DNA from: Bradyrhizobium murdochi | GTDB taxonomy: Bacteria > Pseudomonadota > Alphaproteobacteria > Rhizobiales > Xanthobacteraceae | Direction: 5' to 3' | Assembly: GCF_000472965.1 (NCBI RefSeq) | Contig: NZ_AXAU01000027.1 | Coordinates: 16,632-80,631 of the forward strand | DNA length: 64,000 nt | Shown here: one piece after another, positions 10,278 through 19,285 of the stretch | Layout: every line of letters begins with the position of its first letter | How positions within the stretch are numbered: the stretch's first letter is position 1 | The notes under the pieces: generated by a model | What the model was told of the DNA's origin: nothing | The model's input: only the letters and a program-made list of their open reading frames with translations | Database searches by the model: none | Made by a program: the position numbers and the translations under genes

Positions 10278-11153
10278 TCATCCGAGGTCGCGCAGCGCCG
10301 CTTCGACCACCTTGCGCTGCTCGGCCGTCAGCGCAACCTGCGGCGGGATGGGATCGCCGACCGCGTAACCCTGGATGTCGAGCCCGGCCTTGATGCAGGC
10401 GGCCAGGTTGAATCGCGCAAAAGCCTCGTTGATGCGCCACAGCTTGCGCTGCAACGCCATCGCCTCATCCCAGCGCGACGCCTTGCAGAGATTGTAGAGC
10501 TCGACGCTCTGCCGCGGGATGATGCAGGCAGGACCGGCCATCCAGCCCACTCCACCGATCAGCATCACCGCCGCTGGGATGTGGGCGGACGCGGAGAACA
10601 CGCGGATCGCCTCCCCACAGCGGTTCATGATCGATAGCAGCCGGCCGGTATTGGTGGAGGCGTCCTTGATGTAGCCGATGCGCGGATGGGTCGCGAGCCG
10701 CGCGATCACGTCGAGCGTGAGATCGGAGCGCTGGAATTGCGGATTGGTGTAGATCACGACGGGAATGTCGACCGCGTCGGCAATGGCGCGGAAATAGGAT
10801 TCGACCTGCGCGTCGGCGACCGGGAAGTAAGCCTCCATGATCGCGAGAATCCCGTCGGCGCCGAGCTTCTGATACGCCTTCGCCTGCGCCACCGCATCCG
10901 CCGTCGACGTCGAGGCGACACCGGCGATCACCGGCACGCGGCCATCAGCGGCTTCGATCGCGGTCTGCACGACGCTCGCACGCTGCGCCTGGTTGAGATA
11001 GGCGAACTCGCCGGTCGATCCCAACGGAGTCAGCCCATGCACGCCTGCCTTGATGAGGTCGTCGCAGAGCCGGCTCAGCACTTCGGTGCGAATTTGACCG
11101 GATCCATCGACTGGCGAGACCAGGTAGGGAAAGACGCCGTGAAAATCAGCCAT
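10278..11153 (-). CDS. Dihydrodipicolinate synthase/N-acetylneuraminate lyase (DapA) family aldolase
   Basis: A 291-residue class I aldolase. The family motifs are present: GSTGEF (pyruvate-binding loop), VVIYTNP (catalytic tyrosine) and the Schiff-base lysine in GYIKDAS. The family joins or splits pyruvate with an aldehyde, or dehydrates sugar acids such as 2-keto-3-deoxyglucarate. No lysine-biosynthesis gene is near, so it is more likely a catabolic lyase or dehydratase than DapA itself. It stands alone on the minus strand, ended by the palindromic repeat at 10174-10258. Confidence 0.88.
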   Translation of the reverse strand: MADFHGVFPYLVSPVDGSGQIRTEVLSRLCDDLIKAGVHGLTPLGSTGEFAYLNQAQRASVVQTAIEAADGRVPVIAGVASTSTADAVAQAKAYQKLGADGILAIMEAYFPVADAQVESYFRAIADAVDIPVVIYTNPQFQRSDLTLDVIARLATHPRIGYIKDASTNTGRLLSIMNRCGEAIRVFSASAHIPAAVMLIGGVGWMAGPACIIPRQSVELYNLCKASRWDEAMALQRKLWRINEAFARFNLAACIKAGLDIQGYAVGDPIPPQVALTAEQRKVVEAALRDLG

Positions 11154-11640
11154 GGAAGGAAGATGCCTTTGGCAGGAGAGTCCGGTCCGCCATGGCTATC
11201 CGGAATACCGGTGCAAGACAACATTTCGCAAACGTGATGTTGGCTGCGTTGAGCGGCAACCGCGCGTGGGCCGCAACTCCGATATCAACACTTCAGCTCG
11301 ATTGAACAGTTGATCGGATCGGCCGTCGGCGGCGGCCGGCTCGGCTTGCGCAGCGCCTGAAGCAACATCATCATCGCGAGCATTGCGCCGAAATATCGCG
11401 CCAGGGATGCCGTCTCGATGAGCTTCACATGCGCCAACAAGCTTCTTCAGGTTCCGGATCATACCGTCGCACCACTTGCCGGAAAGCAGGCCCGAAAGGC
11501 CGCGTCACGCACTATGCGCGCTGCACCACATGGCCAAAAGATGTCCACAGATGTTCACAGGTTCTAACGATTTAACTCACGATAATTTCACGACTTTCTC
11601 CACACTCTCGCAGCCTTGACCAATCGCGAGAATAGTCTCG
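11154..11640. other. Intergenic region upstream of the haem peroxidase
   Basis: 487 bases between divergent genes. A weak frame at 11196-11462 on the minus strand has no recognisable family and poor start context, and I do not call it. The part near the peroxidase is AT-richer and contains the tandem repeat at 11541-11560. Confidence 0.6.
11541..11560 (+). repeat. Tandem 10-base repeat upstream of the peroxidase
   Basis: ATGTCCACAG and ATGTTCACAG lie head to tail, differing at one base, 81 bases before the peroxidase start. The spacing of one helical turn suits side-by-side binding of a regulator such as the BTAD protein in this locus. Resemblance to DnaA boxes is partial only. Confidence 0.4.
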
Positions 11641-13383
11641 ATGGCTGTGCAGAAGGTCGCTGACGCATCCTCTTTCCGGACTTCCGAGCTCAATACGCGC
11701 GGCCCTGTTCCACCAGCGGCAGTTCCCGGCTTTCGCCACTTCCTCGGCACACCGGCTCCTTCGCAGCGCTTCCGCGTCTTCGGTATCGATCCGCTCGAAG
11801 TGCCGTCACACCATGCAAAGCTTCGTGGATTGATGCATCGCCTGTCACGGCGAATGGATGCCGCCATAAAATGGCCGCCACACCAGACTCGATCGGCGGA
11901 ATACTGGGAAAATCCCTTCATCCCCTCGGGCTACACCTATCTGCTGCAGTTCATTGCGCATGATCTGGTTCACTCGGCGATTCCGCTTTCGGTTGCGGGA
12001 GGGCTCGGCAGAGGGACGACCAACGCCCGCCGCACCCCGCTTCGGCTGGAGACGCTGTACGGCAGCGGCCCGGTCGGATCTCCGCACATCTATGCACTCG
12101 ACGCGCCGAGCGACGACCGTCGCACCAAGCTGCGGCTCGGGCGAATGCGCTGGAAGGAAAACGAGCCCGCCACCGGCTGCCCGTTCCGCGACATCGCGCG
12201 AACCCCAGCCGAGAACGTGACGGGCATTGATCGCAGTATCAAGGGTGTCCGCGTTGCCCTCACTGAAGCGCTGGTTGCCGATCCACGCAATGACGATCAC
12301 GCCGTGATGTCCCAGCTTACCGCGTTGTTTGCGCTGCTGCACAACGGGCTCGTCGATATCATTCGCCGCCGCGAAGGCAATGCGGGGCCAAACGGCCAGT
12401 TCGGCGCCGCCTACAAGCGCTTCCTGTGCGCCCGCGGCGCATTGACGGCCATCTATCACAACATCATCCGCAACGACCTGATGCGACGGGTGATTCATCC
12501 GACGATCTACGCAAGCTACTGCGGGCCTGCCCCGCACTTCATCGACCGTCTCGCATCAGCCGACGGCCCTGCGATCGGAGATTGGGAAATTCCGTTCGAG
12601 TTTTCGCATGGCGCATTCCGCTTCGGCCACGCCATGGTGCGACCCGAGTACCAGATCAACGACCTCTCCCTCCACGACCTCAACAACACGCTCGAAAAGA
12701 GCTCGGTAAATGACCCGGCCAACATGCCGCTCGACGAGACGTGGATGGTGCAATGGTCGCGCTTTTTCGAGATCAACGGTTCGACGCCGAATTTCAGCCG
12801 CCGCATCGGACCACATCTCAGCGATGGGCTCGGCAATGACCAGATCTTTCCGGCGTTCGACGAGACGGAACGGGTCGGCCTACTCTATCGCGATCTGCTC
12901 GGCGCGAGCCTCGCCGGCATGTGGTCGGTAGACGCTTTGATCGCCGAGATCGGCAGCCGGCGGCCGCATTTCATCGCCATGTCGCGCCTGCTTGCCGACC
13001 GCGCCTACCGCGTCGATCAGCTTCGCGAATGGTTCGTCTCGGCGCAGGCTTACGGTTCACTTACGGATGAGGACATCGAAACCCTTTCGAATGATCCTCC
13101 GCTGCCGTTCTTCATCCTGTTCGAGGCGATGCAGCAGGCGGATGGCCTGCAACTCGGATTGCTCGGTTCGATCATCGTATCGGAAGTGATATTCGGCGCG
13201 CTCGCAAGCGACCCGCGATCGGCCCTCGGCGGCTCGCTTGCCGATCAACTGGACCTCGTTTCCCGCGAATTTTACCTGACGAACGTACTTCAGGACATTC
13301 CAGAGATCTCAAACATGGCGCAGTTGGTGGAGTTGACCACCGAAATTGCTGAGCTGCAGCAGGCCGTGCCTGCATTTTTGTGA
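11641..13383 (+). CDS. Animal-type haem peroxidase family protein
   Basis: A 580-residue member of the peroxidase-cyclooxygenase superfamily. The distal haem region is seen at LLQFIAHDLVHS (the usual form is QFxxHD) and the proximal histidine at FRFGHAMVRPEY, close to the family FRFGH motif. ATG 11641 was taken as start although its ribosome site (GAGAA) is weak. There is no signal peptide, so the enzyme is probably cytosolic unless exported another way. It likely oxidises halides, phenols or a peptide/lipid with H2O2. The next gene starts 41 bases downstream with a strong ribosome site, so the two form an operon; both converge on the BTAD regulator/YcaO operon. Confidence 0.88.
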   Translation: MAVQKVADASSFRTSELNTRGPVPPAAVPGFRHFLGTPAPSQRFRVFGIDPLEVPSHHAKLRGLMHRLSRRMDAAIKWPPHQTRSAEYWENPFIPSGYTYLLQFIAHDLVHSAIPLSVAGGLGRGTTNARRTPLRLETLYGSGPVGSPHIYALDAPSDDRRTKLRLGRMRWKENEPATGCPFRDIARTPAENVTGIDRSIKGVRVALTEALVADPRNDDHAVMSQLTALFALLHNGLVDIIRRREGNAGPNGQFGAAYKRFLCARGALTAIYHNIIRNDLMRRVIHPTIYASYCGPAPHFIDRLASADGPAIGDWEIPFEFSHGAFRFGHAMVRPEYQINDLSLHDLNNTLEKSSVNDPANMPLDETWMVQWSRFFEINGSTPNFSRRIGPHLSDGLGNDQIFPAFDETERVGLLYRDLLGASLAGMWSVDALIAEIGSRRPHFIAMSRLLADRAYRVDQLREWFVSAQAYGSLTDEDIETLSNDPPLPFFILFEAMQQADGLQLGLLGSIIVSEVIFGALASDPRSALGGSLADQLDLVSREFYLTNVLQDIPEISNMAQLVELTTEIAELQQAVPAFL

Positions 13384-13424
13384 GCGGAATTGTCCGTCTC
13401 GCGCAACCCGGAGGAGTAGAAACT

Positions 13425-13835
13425 ATGGCCCTCGAAAGAATGCAAGTGACCAACCATGAGCGCTGGGGCAACCTCGTAAAGACCTGGTCGACGGGCAAGA
13501 ACTATCTTGACGACGACAACGAATATCCGATCCCGACCACCGTCGAGGAGTTCAAGGAGCAACTCGCTAAGGCGCAGGTGTTCATGACCGTGCCGGATCG
13601 CTACACGAAGGTACAGTTCGTCGAACAGCATCTGGACACGATCGTAGTGCGCTTGCCGCCTGCCGTGGCGATCGCTGATTCTGAGGAGAAACTCAGCAAG
13701 CCGGGCGCAACCTACCCGCTTCCGCCCTTCTACAAGCGGCTGTTCAACGGCATGGATCCCGTGATCCCCGAAGCGGACAAGTTCAAGGTGCATGCCGAGC
13801 GTATCGGCGACTACACGATCAGCTTCTGCGCCTAG
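13425..13835 (+). CDS. 136-residue protein of unknown function with one penultimate cysteine
   Basis: I do not recognise a family. The start ATG 13425 is set by GGAGGAG about 7 bases upstream. The protein is acidic to neutral, without signal peptide or membrane segment; it has charged N-terminal and helical stretches (TTVEEFKEQLAKAQVFM) and a proline-rich middle (KPGATYPLPPFYKRLF). The only cysteine is the next-to-last residue, in the tail GDYTISFCA. It follows a haem peroxidase in one operon and faces a YcaO gene 2.3 kb away. A short modifiable tail (Thr, Ser, Cys) on a leader-like body is what a YcaO substrate would look like, but it could equally be a peroxidase partner. Confidence 0.72.
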   Translation: MALERMQVTNHERWGNLVKTWSTGKNYLDDDNEYPIPTTVEEFKEQLAKAQVFMTVPDRYTKVQFVEQHLDTIVVRLPPAVAIADSEEKLSKPGATYPLPPFYKRLFNGMDPVIPEADKFKVHAERIGDYTISFCA

Positions 13836-13984
13836 AGAATGATCCGGACTCGAAGGGCCGCGTCCGCGCAATGTGGATATCGGTTTTCCCTCGCGACAAA
13901 TGCGGAACGCGTTTGCGCGGAGATCATGCTCGGATCAAAGAAATAGAGCGCAATGAAATTTCGAAGAGAAGTCATCGCGCTCTA

Positions 13985-16087
13985 TCAGGGCTGAGCGATA
14001 TCCTCGACGGGAAGCCCTGCGCCGCGCAGTCCTCGGCGAAGGGTTTCCCGTCGCTCTCGCACGCTAATCGGGTGAGCTTGCATGACCCACCGTACGACAG
14101 CCTCGTCGGTCGGAACGGACGGACCGACCCAGAACGAGCGCAGACCGTTGACAAAGCGCTGAGCCTCGTCGCGCGCCCTCTCCACCTCCCCGAGATAGAG
14201 CAGCGCGGCTGTCCGCCACGCGGGCAATGTCCGCCCCACGGCATTGGCGCGGTCGCATGCTTCAATCGAACCTGCATAGTCGCCGTACAGAAAGCGGATG
14301 GTGCAATGATAGGCCCACTCAAGGTAGGAAGGCGCGGGCGAGAGCGCCAGCGATTGATCGGCCCTGACCCGCGCCTCCTCGATTGATCCGCAAAAGGCGT
14401 GATAGTGAGCGCTGGACAGCAACGTCCATGGATCGTTGTCGTTGAGCTCGCAGGCGAGCGCCATATGCGGCGCGGCCTCGGCCTCACGAAACGCCATCAC
14501 ATAGGACCAGCCGCAGCAAAGATGCGCCCGGGAGTCGACCGGATCGAGTTGAACGGCGGTCTTCGCCAGTTCGAGCGTGGCCTTGGCCTTGTCAAGATCG
14601 CGGAAAATTCCGGGATGTACCAGATGCTCGATGTTGTTCATCTGCACGAGGCTGCTGTAGCAGGGCGAGAACCCCGGATTGTCGCGAATCCCGTCGCGGA
14701 AGATGGCGACCGCCCGCCGCCAGCTCTCGGGGTCGAATTTCGACATCAGGTTCTGTCCGCGCAGCCAGCGGTCGTGCAGTTCGAGCGACACGTCGGGCTC
14801 GCCGGCGAGCCGCATCAGCCGTTCGGTCGAGAGCTGCACATTCAGCGCGGTCGCGATCCGGCGGATGATGCGTTGCTGCGTTTCGAACCAGTTGCCGAGG
14901 CCGAGCCGGAAGCTTTCGCTCCAGACGTAAATCCCGGTGGTGTCATCCCGTAGCACCATCACGATATTGATTTCGGCACCCGCCTGGTAGGCGGTGGTTT
15001 CGATGCAATATTGTGGCGCTGCGTCTGGTGCGGGAAGCACGACGGCAGCCGGCGGACGGTCGACGACGCTCCATTCGCGGAAGCGCACGAGGCAGGCGGC
15101 GAGATGCTGGGAGAATCCCTGCACCAGATGTGCGTGATCCTCGTCGACCCCGTGCATGGCAAAGGGCCGCAACACCAGGCGCGTCTTCGCAGGCGGATTG
15201 ACCGCTGGCGTGATCGGGATCACCGGCTGCGGGGTGGTTCCCCTGACCATCCTGATGGCGAATTCGTCGTTCGCTGCCGAAGCGGCTCGATCGGCGGGCG
15301 CGCGCTCCAGAATGCCAAGCTTGATGTTGGCGACGAGTTCTTCGGTGGCCGATGACGGCTCCATGGCGTAGTCGCGATCGAGCAGATCCCATAGAGCCTT
15401 GTAGATGCGTAGCGCACCGGCCGTGTCGCCCTCTTCCGCATGCGCCCGCATCAGATAACGGCAGGCAAATTCGTGGGTCGGATCGAGATTGACGATTGCC
15501 GCCGCGATCCTTTTCTTGGCGTCGGCGGGCACGCTGGCGGAGGTCAGGCCCTCATCGAGGCTTCGCATCAGCCGTTCGTGGATGGTCTGACGCTTGGCCA
15601 GCACCCAGACCCGGAACGAAGGGTCGAGATCGTCCATGCCTTCGAGCAGCCGGCCGTCGAGCTGCGGCGTATCGAGCAGCAGCGGATGAATGCGTCCGCC
15701 TTCGGCAAGATGAATCACGCTTTCGATATCGACTTCTATGCGTTCAACGTCGAGGCCAATCATCAGCCGTTCCGCAATGAAGCCGTCATAGCCGGCCTCC
15801 TCGAGCATGGACCGCAGTTCGCGAACCACCTGGCGCAGCGAGGCACGCGCCTTTTCCTCATCCGATCGGCTCCAGAGCAGCCCGACCAGCCGCTCACGGC
15901 TTTCCTGCTTCGCCTCCGATAGAGCGAGGTAGCTCAGAACTGCGCCGGCCTTGCGGGTTCGCAGTTCGATCGGCCGGCCGTTGAACCGCACGCCGAGCCG
16001 CCCGACCAGCGATACCGACAGACGCGGAGCGCTTTCGGGCGCCGCCGCGGCATTGTCTGATGTCATGGCGTTGGCGCTGGCCGGCAT
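13985..16087 (-). CDS. SARP-like transcriptional regulator with BTAD and TPR-like domains
   Basis: A 700-residue regulator. Residues about 22-115 form a winged helix of the OmpR/SARP kind (GRLGVRFNGRPIELRTRKAG), followed by a BTAD helical domain (about 115-260). The middle (VVDRPPAAVVLP, YQAGAEINIVMVLRDD) resembles the TolB-like segment seen in CadC/adenylate-cyclase-type regulators, and the C-terminal third has repeated helix pairs with alanine, tryptophan and tyrosine spacing like TPRs. Proteins of this build are DNA-binding activators, often of secondary metabolism. The gene lies 36 bases after the YcaO stop on the same strand, so the two are one operon; it converges with the peroxidase operon. 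Confidence 0.87.
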   Translation of the reverse strand: MPASANAMTSDNAAAAPESAPRLSVSLVGRLGVRFNGRPIELRTRKAGAVLSYLALSEAKQESRERLVGLLWSRSDEEKARASLRQVVRELRSMLEEAGYDGFIAERLMIGLDVERIEVDIESVIHLAEGGRIHPLLLDTPQLDGRLLEGMDDLDPSFRVWVLAKRQTIHERLMRSLDEGLTSASVPADAKKRIAAAIVNLDPTHEFACRYLMRAHAEEGDTAGALRIYKALWDLLDRDYAMEPSSATEELVANIKLGILERAPADRAASAANDEFAIRMVRGTTPQPVIPITPAVNPPAKTRLVLRPFAMHGVDEDHAHLVQGFSQHLAACLVRFREWSVVDRPPAAVVLPAPDAAPQYCIETTAYQAGAEINIVMVLRDDTTGIYVWSESFRLGLGNWFETQQRIIRRIATALNVQLSTERLMRLAGEPDVSLELHDRWLRGQNLMSKFDPESWRRAVAIFRDGIRDNPGFSPCYSSLVQMNNIEHLVHPGIFRDLDKAKATLELAKTAVQLDPVDSRAHLCCGWSYVMAFREAEAAPHMALACELNDNDPWTLLSSAHYHAFCGSIEEARVRADQSLALSPAPSYLEWAYHCTIRFLYGDYAGSIEACDRANAVGRTLPAWRTAALLYLGEVERARDEAQRFVNGLRSFWVGPSVPTDEAVVRWVMQAHPISVRERRETLRRGLRGAGLPVEDIAQP

Positions 16088-16123
16088 GAGGTTTCCGGAA
16101 CCGATTGGCTAATTCCCGCCACT

Positions 16124-17485
16124 CTATATCAAAGGGACGCCCCCGGTATAGGTTGCGCCGCCTCCACTCCGCGCCATCGCATCCTGCAACCTGGCCGTGA
16201 CGATTTCGGATGGCTCGAGTTGCAGGCCTGGGGCGATCACGCGGACCACTGGAATGGCAAAACGCTGGCGCGTGAGTTCGAGGCAGAACGTCTCGATTCC
16301 GAGCCTTTCCAAACGCTGTACGATCAATCCAAATATGACGCTCGCTTCAGTTGCAGCAAGGTGCAGATGGGCCGCGCACTCTGCAACCGGCTGCAGCAAT
16401 TTGCACTCGTCGGCGTTGATCGCTGCGCGCTGCAGATGGATGCGATCCTGTGCGTTGAGGGCGTCATCGCCGCGTTCGCTGCGTTTGGTTGCGACCACGC
16501 TGTCGGCCAGTTCGAGTTGGCACATTTCCAGAATCGCCGAGCGGACCGCGGCCTCGGGGGACGGCCGCGCAGCGAGGCCGAAGGCGAAACCGGAACCGTC
16601 CGCCCGGCAGGAAACCGCCGCGACGCAGGGCACGCCGATATCCGTCGTAATATCGAGCAGCCATGTCCGGCGCAGCACCGCTGCGCCATCCCGAAGCTGC
16701 CGCAACAAGCCCTCCGCTGCGATGCCCGCTTCATGCTGCGGCGGAATCGATCGCGGCAACTGACCGCCTCGCCACCACAGGCCGGCTGCATCGCGCTCAA
16801 TCAATTCCAAGAGGCCATGCAGCGCTGCGGCGTCTCGCGACGGACCGGCGGCCGATCCGATGCTCAGCGGGAACGGTGGCGCAAACTCGCGTTGCGCTGG
16901 CGGCCGCCGCAGGCAGATGTCCGCCGGAAGCAACACCTCGGCTCGGTCGTTCAGCCTCGTTGCGCGACACCAGGAAAGCGCTCGCTCCGGTTGCATGCGG
17001 CGTTCCGAAACGGCAGCGACCAACTCCAGCGCCTTCGGCCCGAGCTTTCCGGCGCAATCGTCGACGCCGGGTTTGAGCAACAGGTCGGTTCCGGTCTGCA
17101 ATTGAGAGAGGTACTCGATGCCCTCGCCGATGCAGCCCTGAAACGCTTCCCGCAACGTCAGACCAACGCCGGAAACGCCGACTCTCGGGCTTTCCTCATG
17201 CAAGGGATCGGCAAGCGCTGGATCGAATTGCGCGCCAAAGCTGATCAGGCCGGGCGCATCGGGCGAGGCCAGTTCGAACACGCGCGCAAATCGGGAAGCA
17301 GCGATCAGCAAATGAGCGCGATTCGCGAGCTGCGAATCAATCCCGTCGCTGGATTCCTCAGCATATTCCAGCGCCTCAAGGATGAGTCTGGCATCGTGAT
17401 CGCCGGCTGCGTCCACATCGTTGCCAAGAAGCAACGATGCAGCGCGCGCGAACAATTCCTGCATCGAATTTTCGGTACCGCTCAC
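16124..17485 (-). CDS. YcaO-domain protein (ATP-dependent peptide backbone-modifying enzyme family)
   Basis: A 453-residue protein. The YcaO signature is clear in two places: LREAFQGCIGEGIEYLSQL and AALHGLLELIERDAAGLWW, the latter matching the family HALLEVIERDA core that binds ATP/Mg; a third helix (SAILEMCQLELAD) follows. The C-terminus is GGATYTGGVPLI, not the proline-rich end of azoline-forming cyclodehydratases. YcaO enzymes activate peptide amides to make azolines, thioamides or amidines. No TfuA, E1-like or dehydrogenase gene is nearby. The start is GTG 17485 with GAGG upstream; ATG 17464 is an alternative. It is divergent from an unknown gene and co-transcribed with the BTAD regulator. 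Confidence 0.88.
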   Translation of the reverse strand: MSGTENSMQELFARAASLLLGNDVDAAGDHDARLILEALEYAEESSDGIDSQLANRAHLLIAASRFARVFELASPDAPGLISFGAQFDPALADPLHEESPRVGVSGVGLTLREAFQGCIGEGIEYLSQLQTGTDLLLKPGVDDCAGKLGPKALELVAAVSERRMQPERALSWCRATRLNDRAEVLLPADICLRRPPAQREFAPPFPLSIGSAAGPSRDAAALHGLLELIERDAAGLWWRGGQLPRSIPPQHEAGIAAEGLLRQLRDGAAVLRRTWLLDITTDIGVPCVAAVSCRADGSGFAFGLAARPSPEAAVRSAILEMCQLELADSVVATKRSERGDDALNAQDRIHLQRAAINADECKLLQPVAECAAHLHLAATEASVIFGLIVQRLERLGIETFCLELTRQRFAIPVVRVIAPGLQLEPSEIVTARLQDAMARSGGGATYTGGVPLI

Positions 17486-17553
17486 GGTGACCTCACGACT
17501 TGACGTGCAGACTCCGGATGAGAGGCCAGTCCGCCCTCGCCCTGGAGGAACTT

Positions 17554-18108
17554 ATGCTCGCGAAAGCCTTCGTCATAGCCATGGCAGCAGATATTGCTCG
17601 ATCGGATTACGCCAAGCCGACCTTGATTCGTAGCCGCAGCCGTGAGTGGCTGATCGCCTGCCGTTGGGGACCGGAGGGTGAATATCTTTCGATTGCGACA
17701 GCCGGACCGATCACGGAGCCTCTCGCATTGGTTGCACCGCAGGCGATCGCGCCAATCCACAGCCTGGTCGGCGTGCTGGTTTCCGAATCGGAGACGCAAT
17801 CCACCAGCACATTCCTGCTGGTGCGCCAGTTGCCTGCTGCGATCGAGCTTGCCGGCACGTTTTTTCCGGCCGACGGATACGTGCTGCTGCAAGATCACGG
17901 CGATGTCCATCTCGTCTGCAAGACGCGCTATTCGCATAGCTGCGGCTGGCTCGACGGCAAGGAGATCCGCAAGGACATTCCCGATCCGGCACCCTATTCG
18001 GCTGAGGCGATGTCCTGGCATATCGAAGCAACGCGCCGTGACTGGATCGGCGAATTCATTCCCGGCAGCAGGCCGCCGGAGCGGTTTGCGATTCGCGCGA
18101 CCGGCTGA
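17554..18108 (+). CDS. Hypothetical protein divergent from YcaO
   Basis: A 184-residue protein with no family I recognise. ATG 17554 follows GGAGGA by 4 bases. The sequence looks like a compact soluble alpha/beta protein; the N-terminal IAMAADIARSDYAKPTLIRS and the C-terminal AMSWHIEATRRDWIGEFIPG stand out. Three cysteines are present (ACRW, VCKT, SCGW). It shares a 68-base divergent promoter region with the YcaO gene and could be the missing partner protein of the YcaO system, but nothing in the sequence proves this. Confidence 0.7.
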   Translation: MLAKAFVIAMAADIARSDYAKPTLIRSRSREWLIACRWGPEGEYLSIATAGPITEPLALVAPQAIAPIHSLVGVLVSESETQSTSTFLLVRQLPAAIELAGTFFPADGYVLLQDHGDVHLVCKTRYSHSCGWLDGKEIRKDIPDPAPYSAEAMSWHIEATRRDWIGEFIPGSRPPERFAIRATG

Positions 18109-18304
18109 AGCCGCGACTACCGGCAGAAACGAGACTGCACGAGGTTGCCGCCCGTCTTCCATGGAAGGCTATCCCTGCGAGGGAAACCTCCGCCGATCAC
18201 CGCGATCGACAGTATTCAGCCACGCAACCGTGGCCGTCGCCCCGCCGTTCGATCGCCGATGCTTTCAACCAGCTTGGCGACGCAACGCCGCACGAGCGGG
18301 CTGG

Positions 18305-18622
18305 TCATTCGCGCATAGGCCTTGAAAACGCGCAAAGCAACGCCCCCGGCTCGGCGAGCAAATGAACCGGTGAATTCAAGCCGGGAGATCCGGGCCGGGA
18401 AGATTCGAACAACTCACCGACCGAAACGTCGAGCACCGAAGCGATTTGCGCCAACCGGCTGGCACCAACCCGCGTGGCGCCCCGCTCGTATTTCTGCACC
18501 TGTTGAAAAGTCACGCCGATGCGTTCCGCAAGTATGGCTTGGCTGATGCCACGGTTGACGCGAAACAGGCGAATCCTGGCGCCCACCATCGCATCGAGCG
18601 GGCCTGACTTCCTCGTCGCCAT
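18305..18622 (-). CDS. XRE-family helix-turn-helix regulator
   Basis: A 105-residue protein. Residues about 10-70 form a Cro/CI-type helix-turn-helix: VGARIRLFRVNRGISQAILA, then ERIGVTFQQVQKYERG and VGASRLAQIASVLDVSVGELFE. The C-terminal 35 residues are unstructured-looking. This short type is common in several copies in bradyrhizobia. It stands alone, and its target cannot be inferred. The end of the gene lies 196 bases from the unknown gene at 17554-18108. Confidence 0.88.
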   Translation of the reverse strand: MATRKSGPLDAMVGARIRLFRVNRGISQAILAERIGVTFQQVQKYERGATRVGASRLAQIASVLDVSVGELFESSRPGSPGLNSPVHLLAEPGALLCAFSRPMRE

Positions 18623-18684
18623 CGGCAGGCTCCCCGGCTATTCAAGCTGGGAGACCCTAGCACAACCTCAGGGGGACGCAGGTG

Positions 18685-19011
18685 CTAATTCGCGATCCTG
18701 GGAAGCAATTTTATCCGCTTCTCCTCAGTGACTTGCTCAATAGTCAACCGGCCCTTCGGGTCGATCACCGCCTTCATGGCCGGCGGGTGACCGGTTTCGA
18801 GGAAATGCTGCAGGGCGGCACGGCTTTCATCCGAGAGCGCAAACAGCCCGCGCATTAACTCAAAGAAGCCAGGTTCTTCCGCTACATAGAGCAGTTCGCG
18901 CAATTCCGCTCCGGTATACTGACCCAACGCCGTTACAAGCCATTCGGTTTGGTCGTTCGGATCGCTCTCCGGCACGCGATTCAGATAGTAGACAACCGAT
19001 TCCGCACTCAT
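18685..19011 (-). CDS. Small hypothetical protein, mostly helical
   Basis: A 108-residue protein starting at ATG 19011, chosen because GGGGGATG lies just upstream; the open frame continues upstream to 19245 but that part is low-complexity arginine-rich sequence unlike a real protein. The body is acidic and helical (ELRELLYVAEEPGFFELMRG, SRAALQHFLETGH), then a conserved-looking strand VIDPKGRLTIEQV. I recognise no family. It lies downstream of nothing on its strand and stands between the XRE gene and phosphoglucomutase. Confidence 0.6.
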   Translation of the reverse strand: MSAESVVYYLNRVPESDPNDQTEWLVTALGQYTGAELRELLYVAEEPGFFELMRGLFALSDESRAALQHFLETGHPPAMKAVIDPKGRLTIEQVTEEKRIKLLPRIAN

Positions 19012-19285
19012 TTCATCCCCCGGTGCCTCGCGATAGCCCACAGGCCGCCCGTTCGGTACGGCTTTCTGGCAGCTAACTCCCGAGCCTAACACTGCGTGGG
19101 CTCTCGTGATTTCAGCGTGATCGCAAGCGCGCAACGGTGACCTGGAATTCCGTTGCCAGGTTCCAGGCTGTGCCGAACTGGTGCGGTCTTGGGCAGCCGG
19201 GCGCAATATGCAATATTCTGCCGCCGTTCGGCGGCGGTTCGGCATTTATCCGTACACATTTCCCCACCGTTTCACGGCGCGGCAG

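Noticed and set aside
11196..11462. 88-codon frame upstream of the DapA-family gene
   Set aside because: No family, poor start context and composition unlike neighbouring proteins.
11541..11560. DnaA boxes and an origin of replication
   Set aside because: Only partial match to TTATCCACA, no further boxes or AT-rich unwinding element, and no dnaA, parAB or repC gene nearby.
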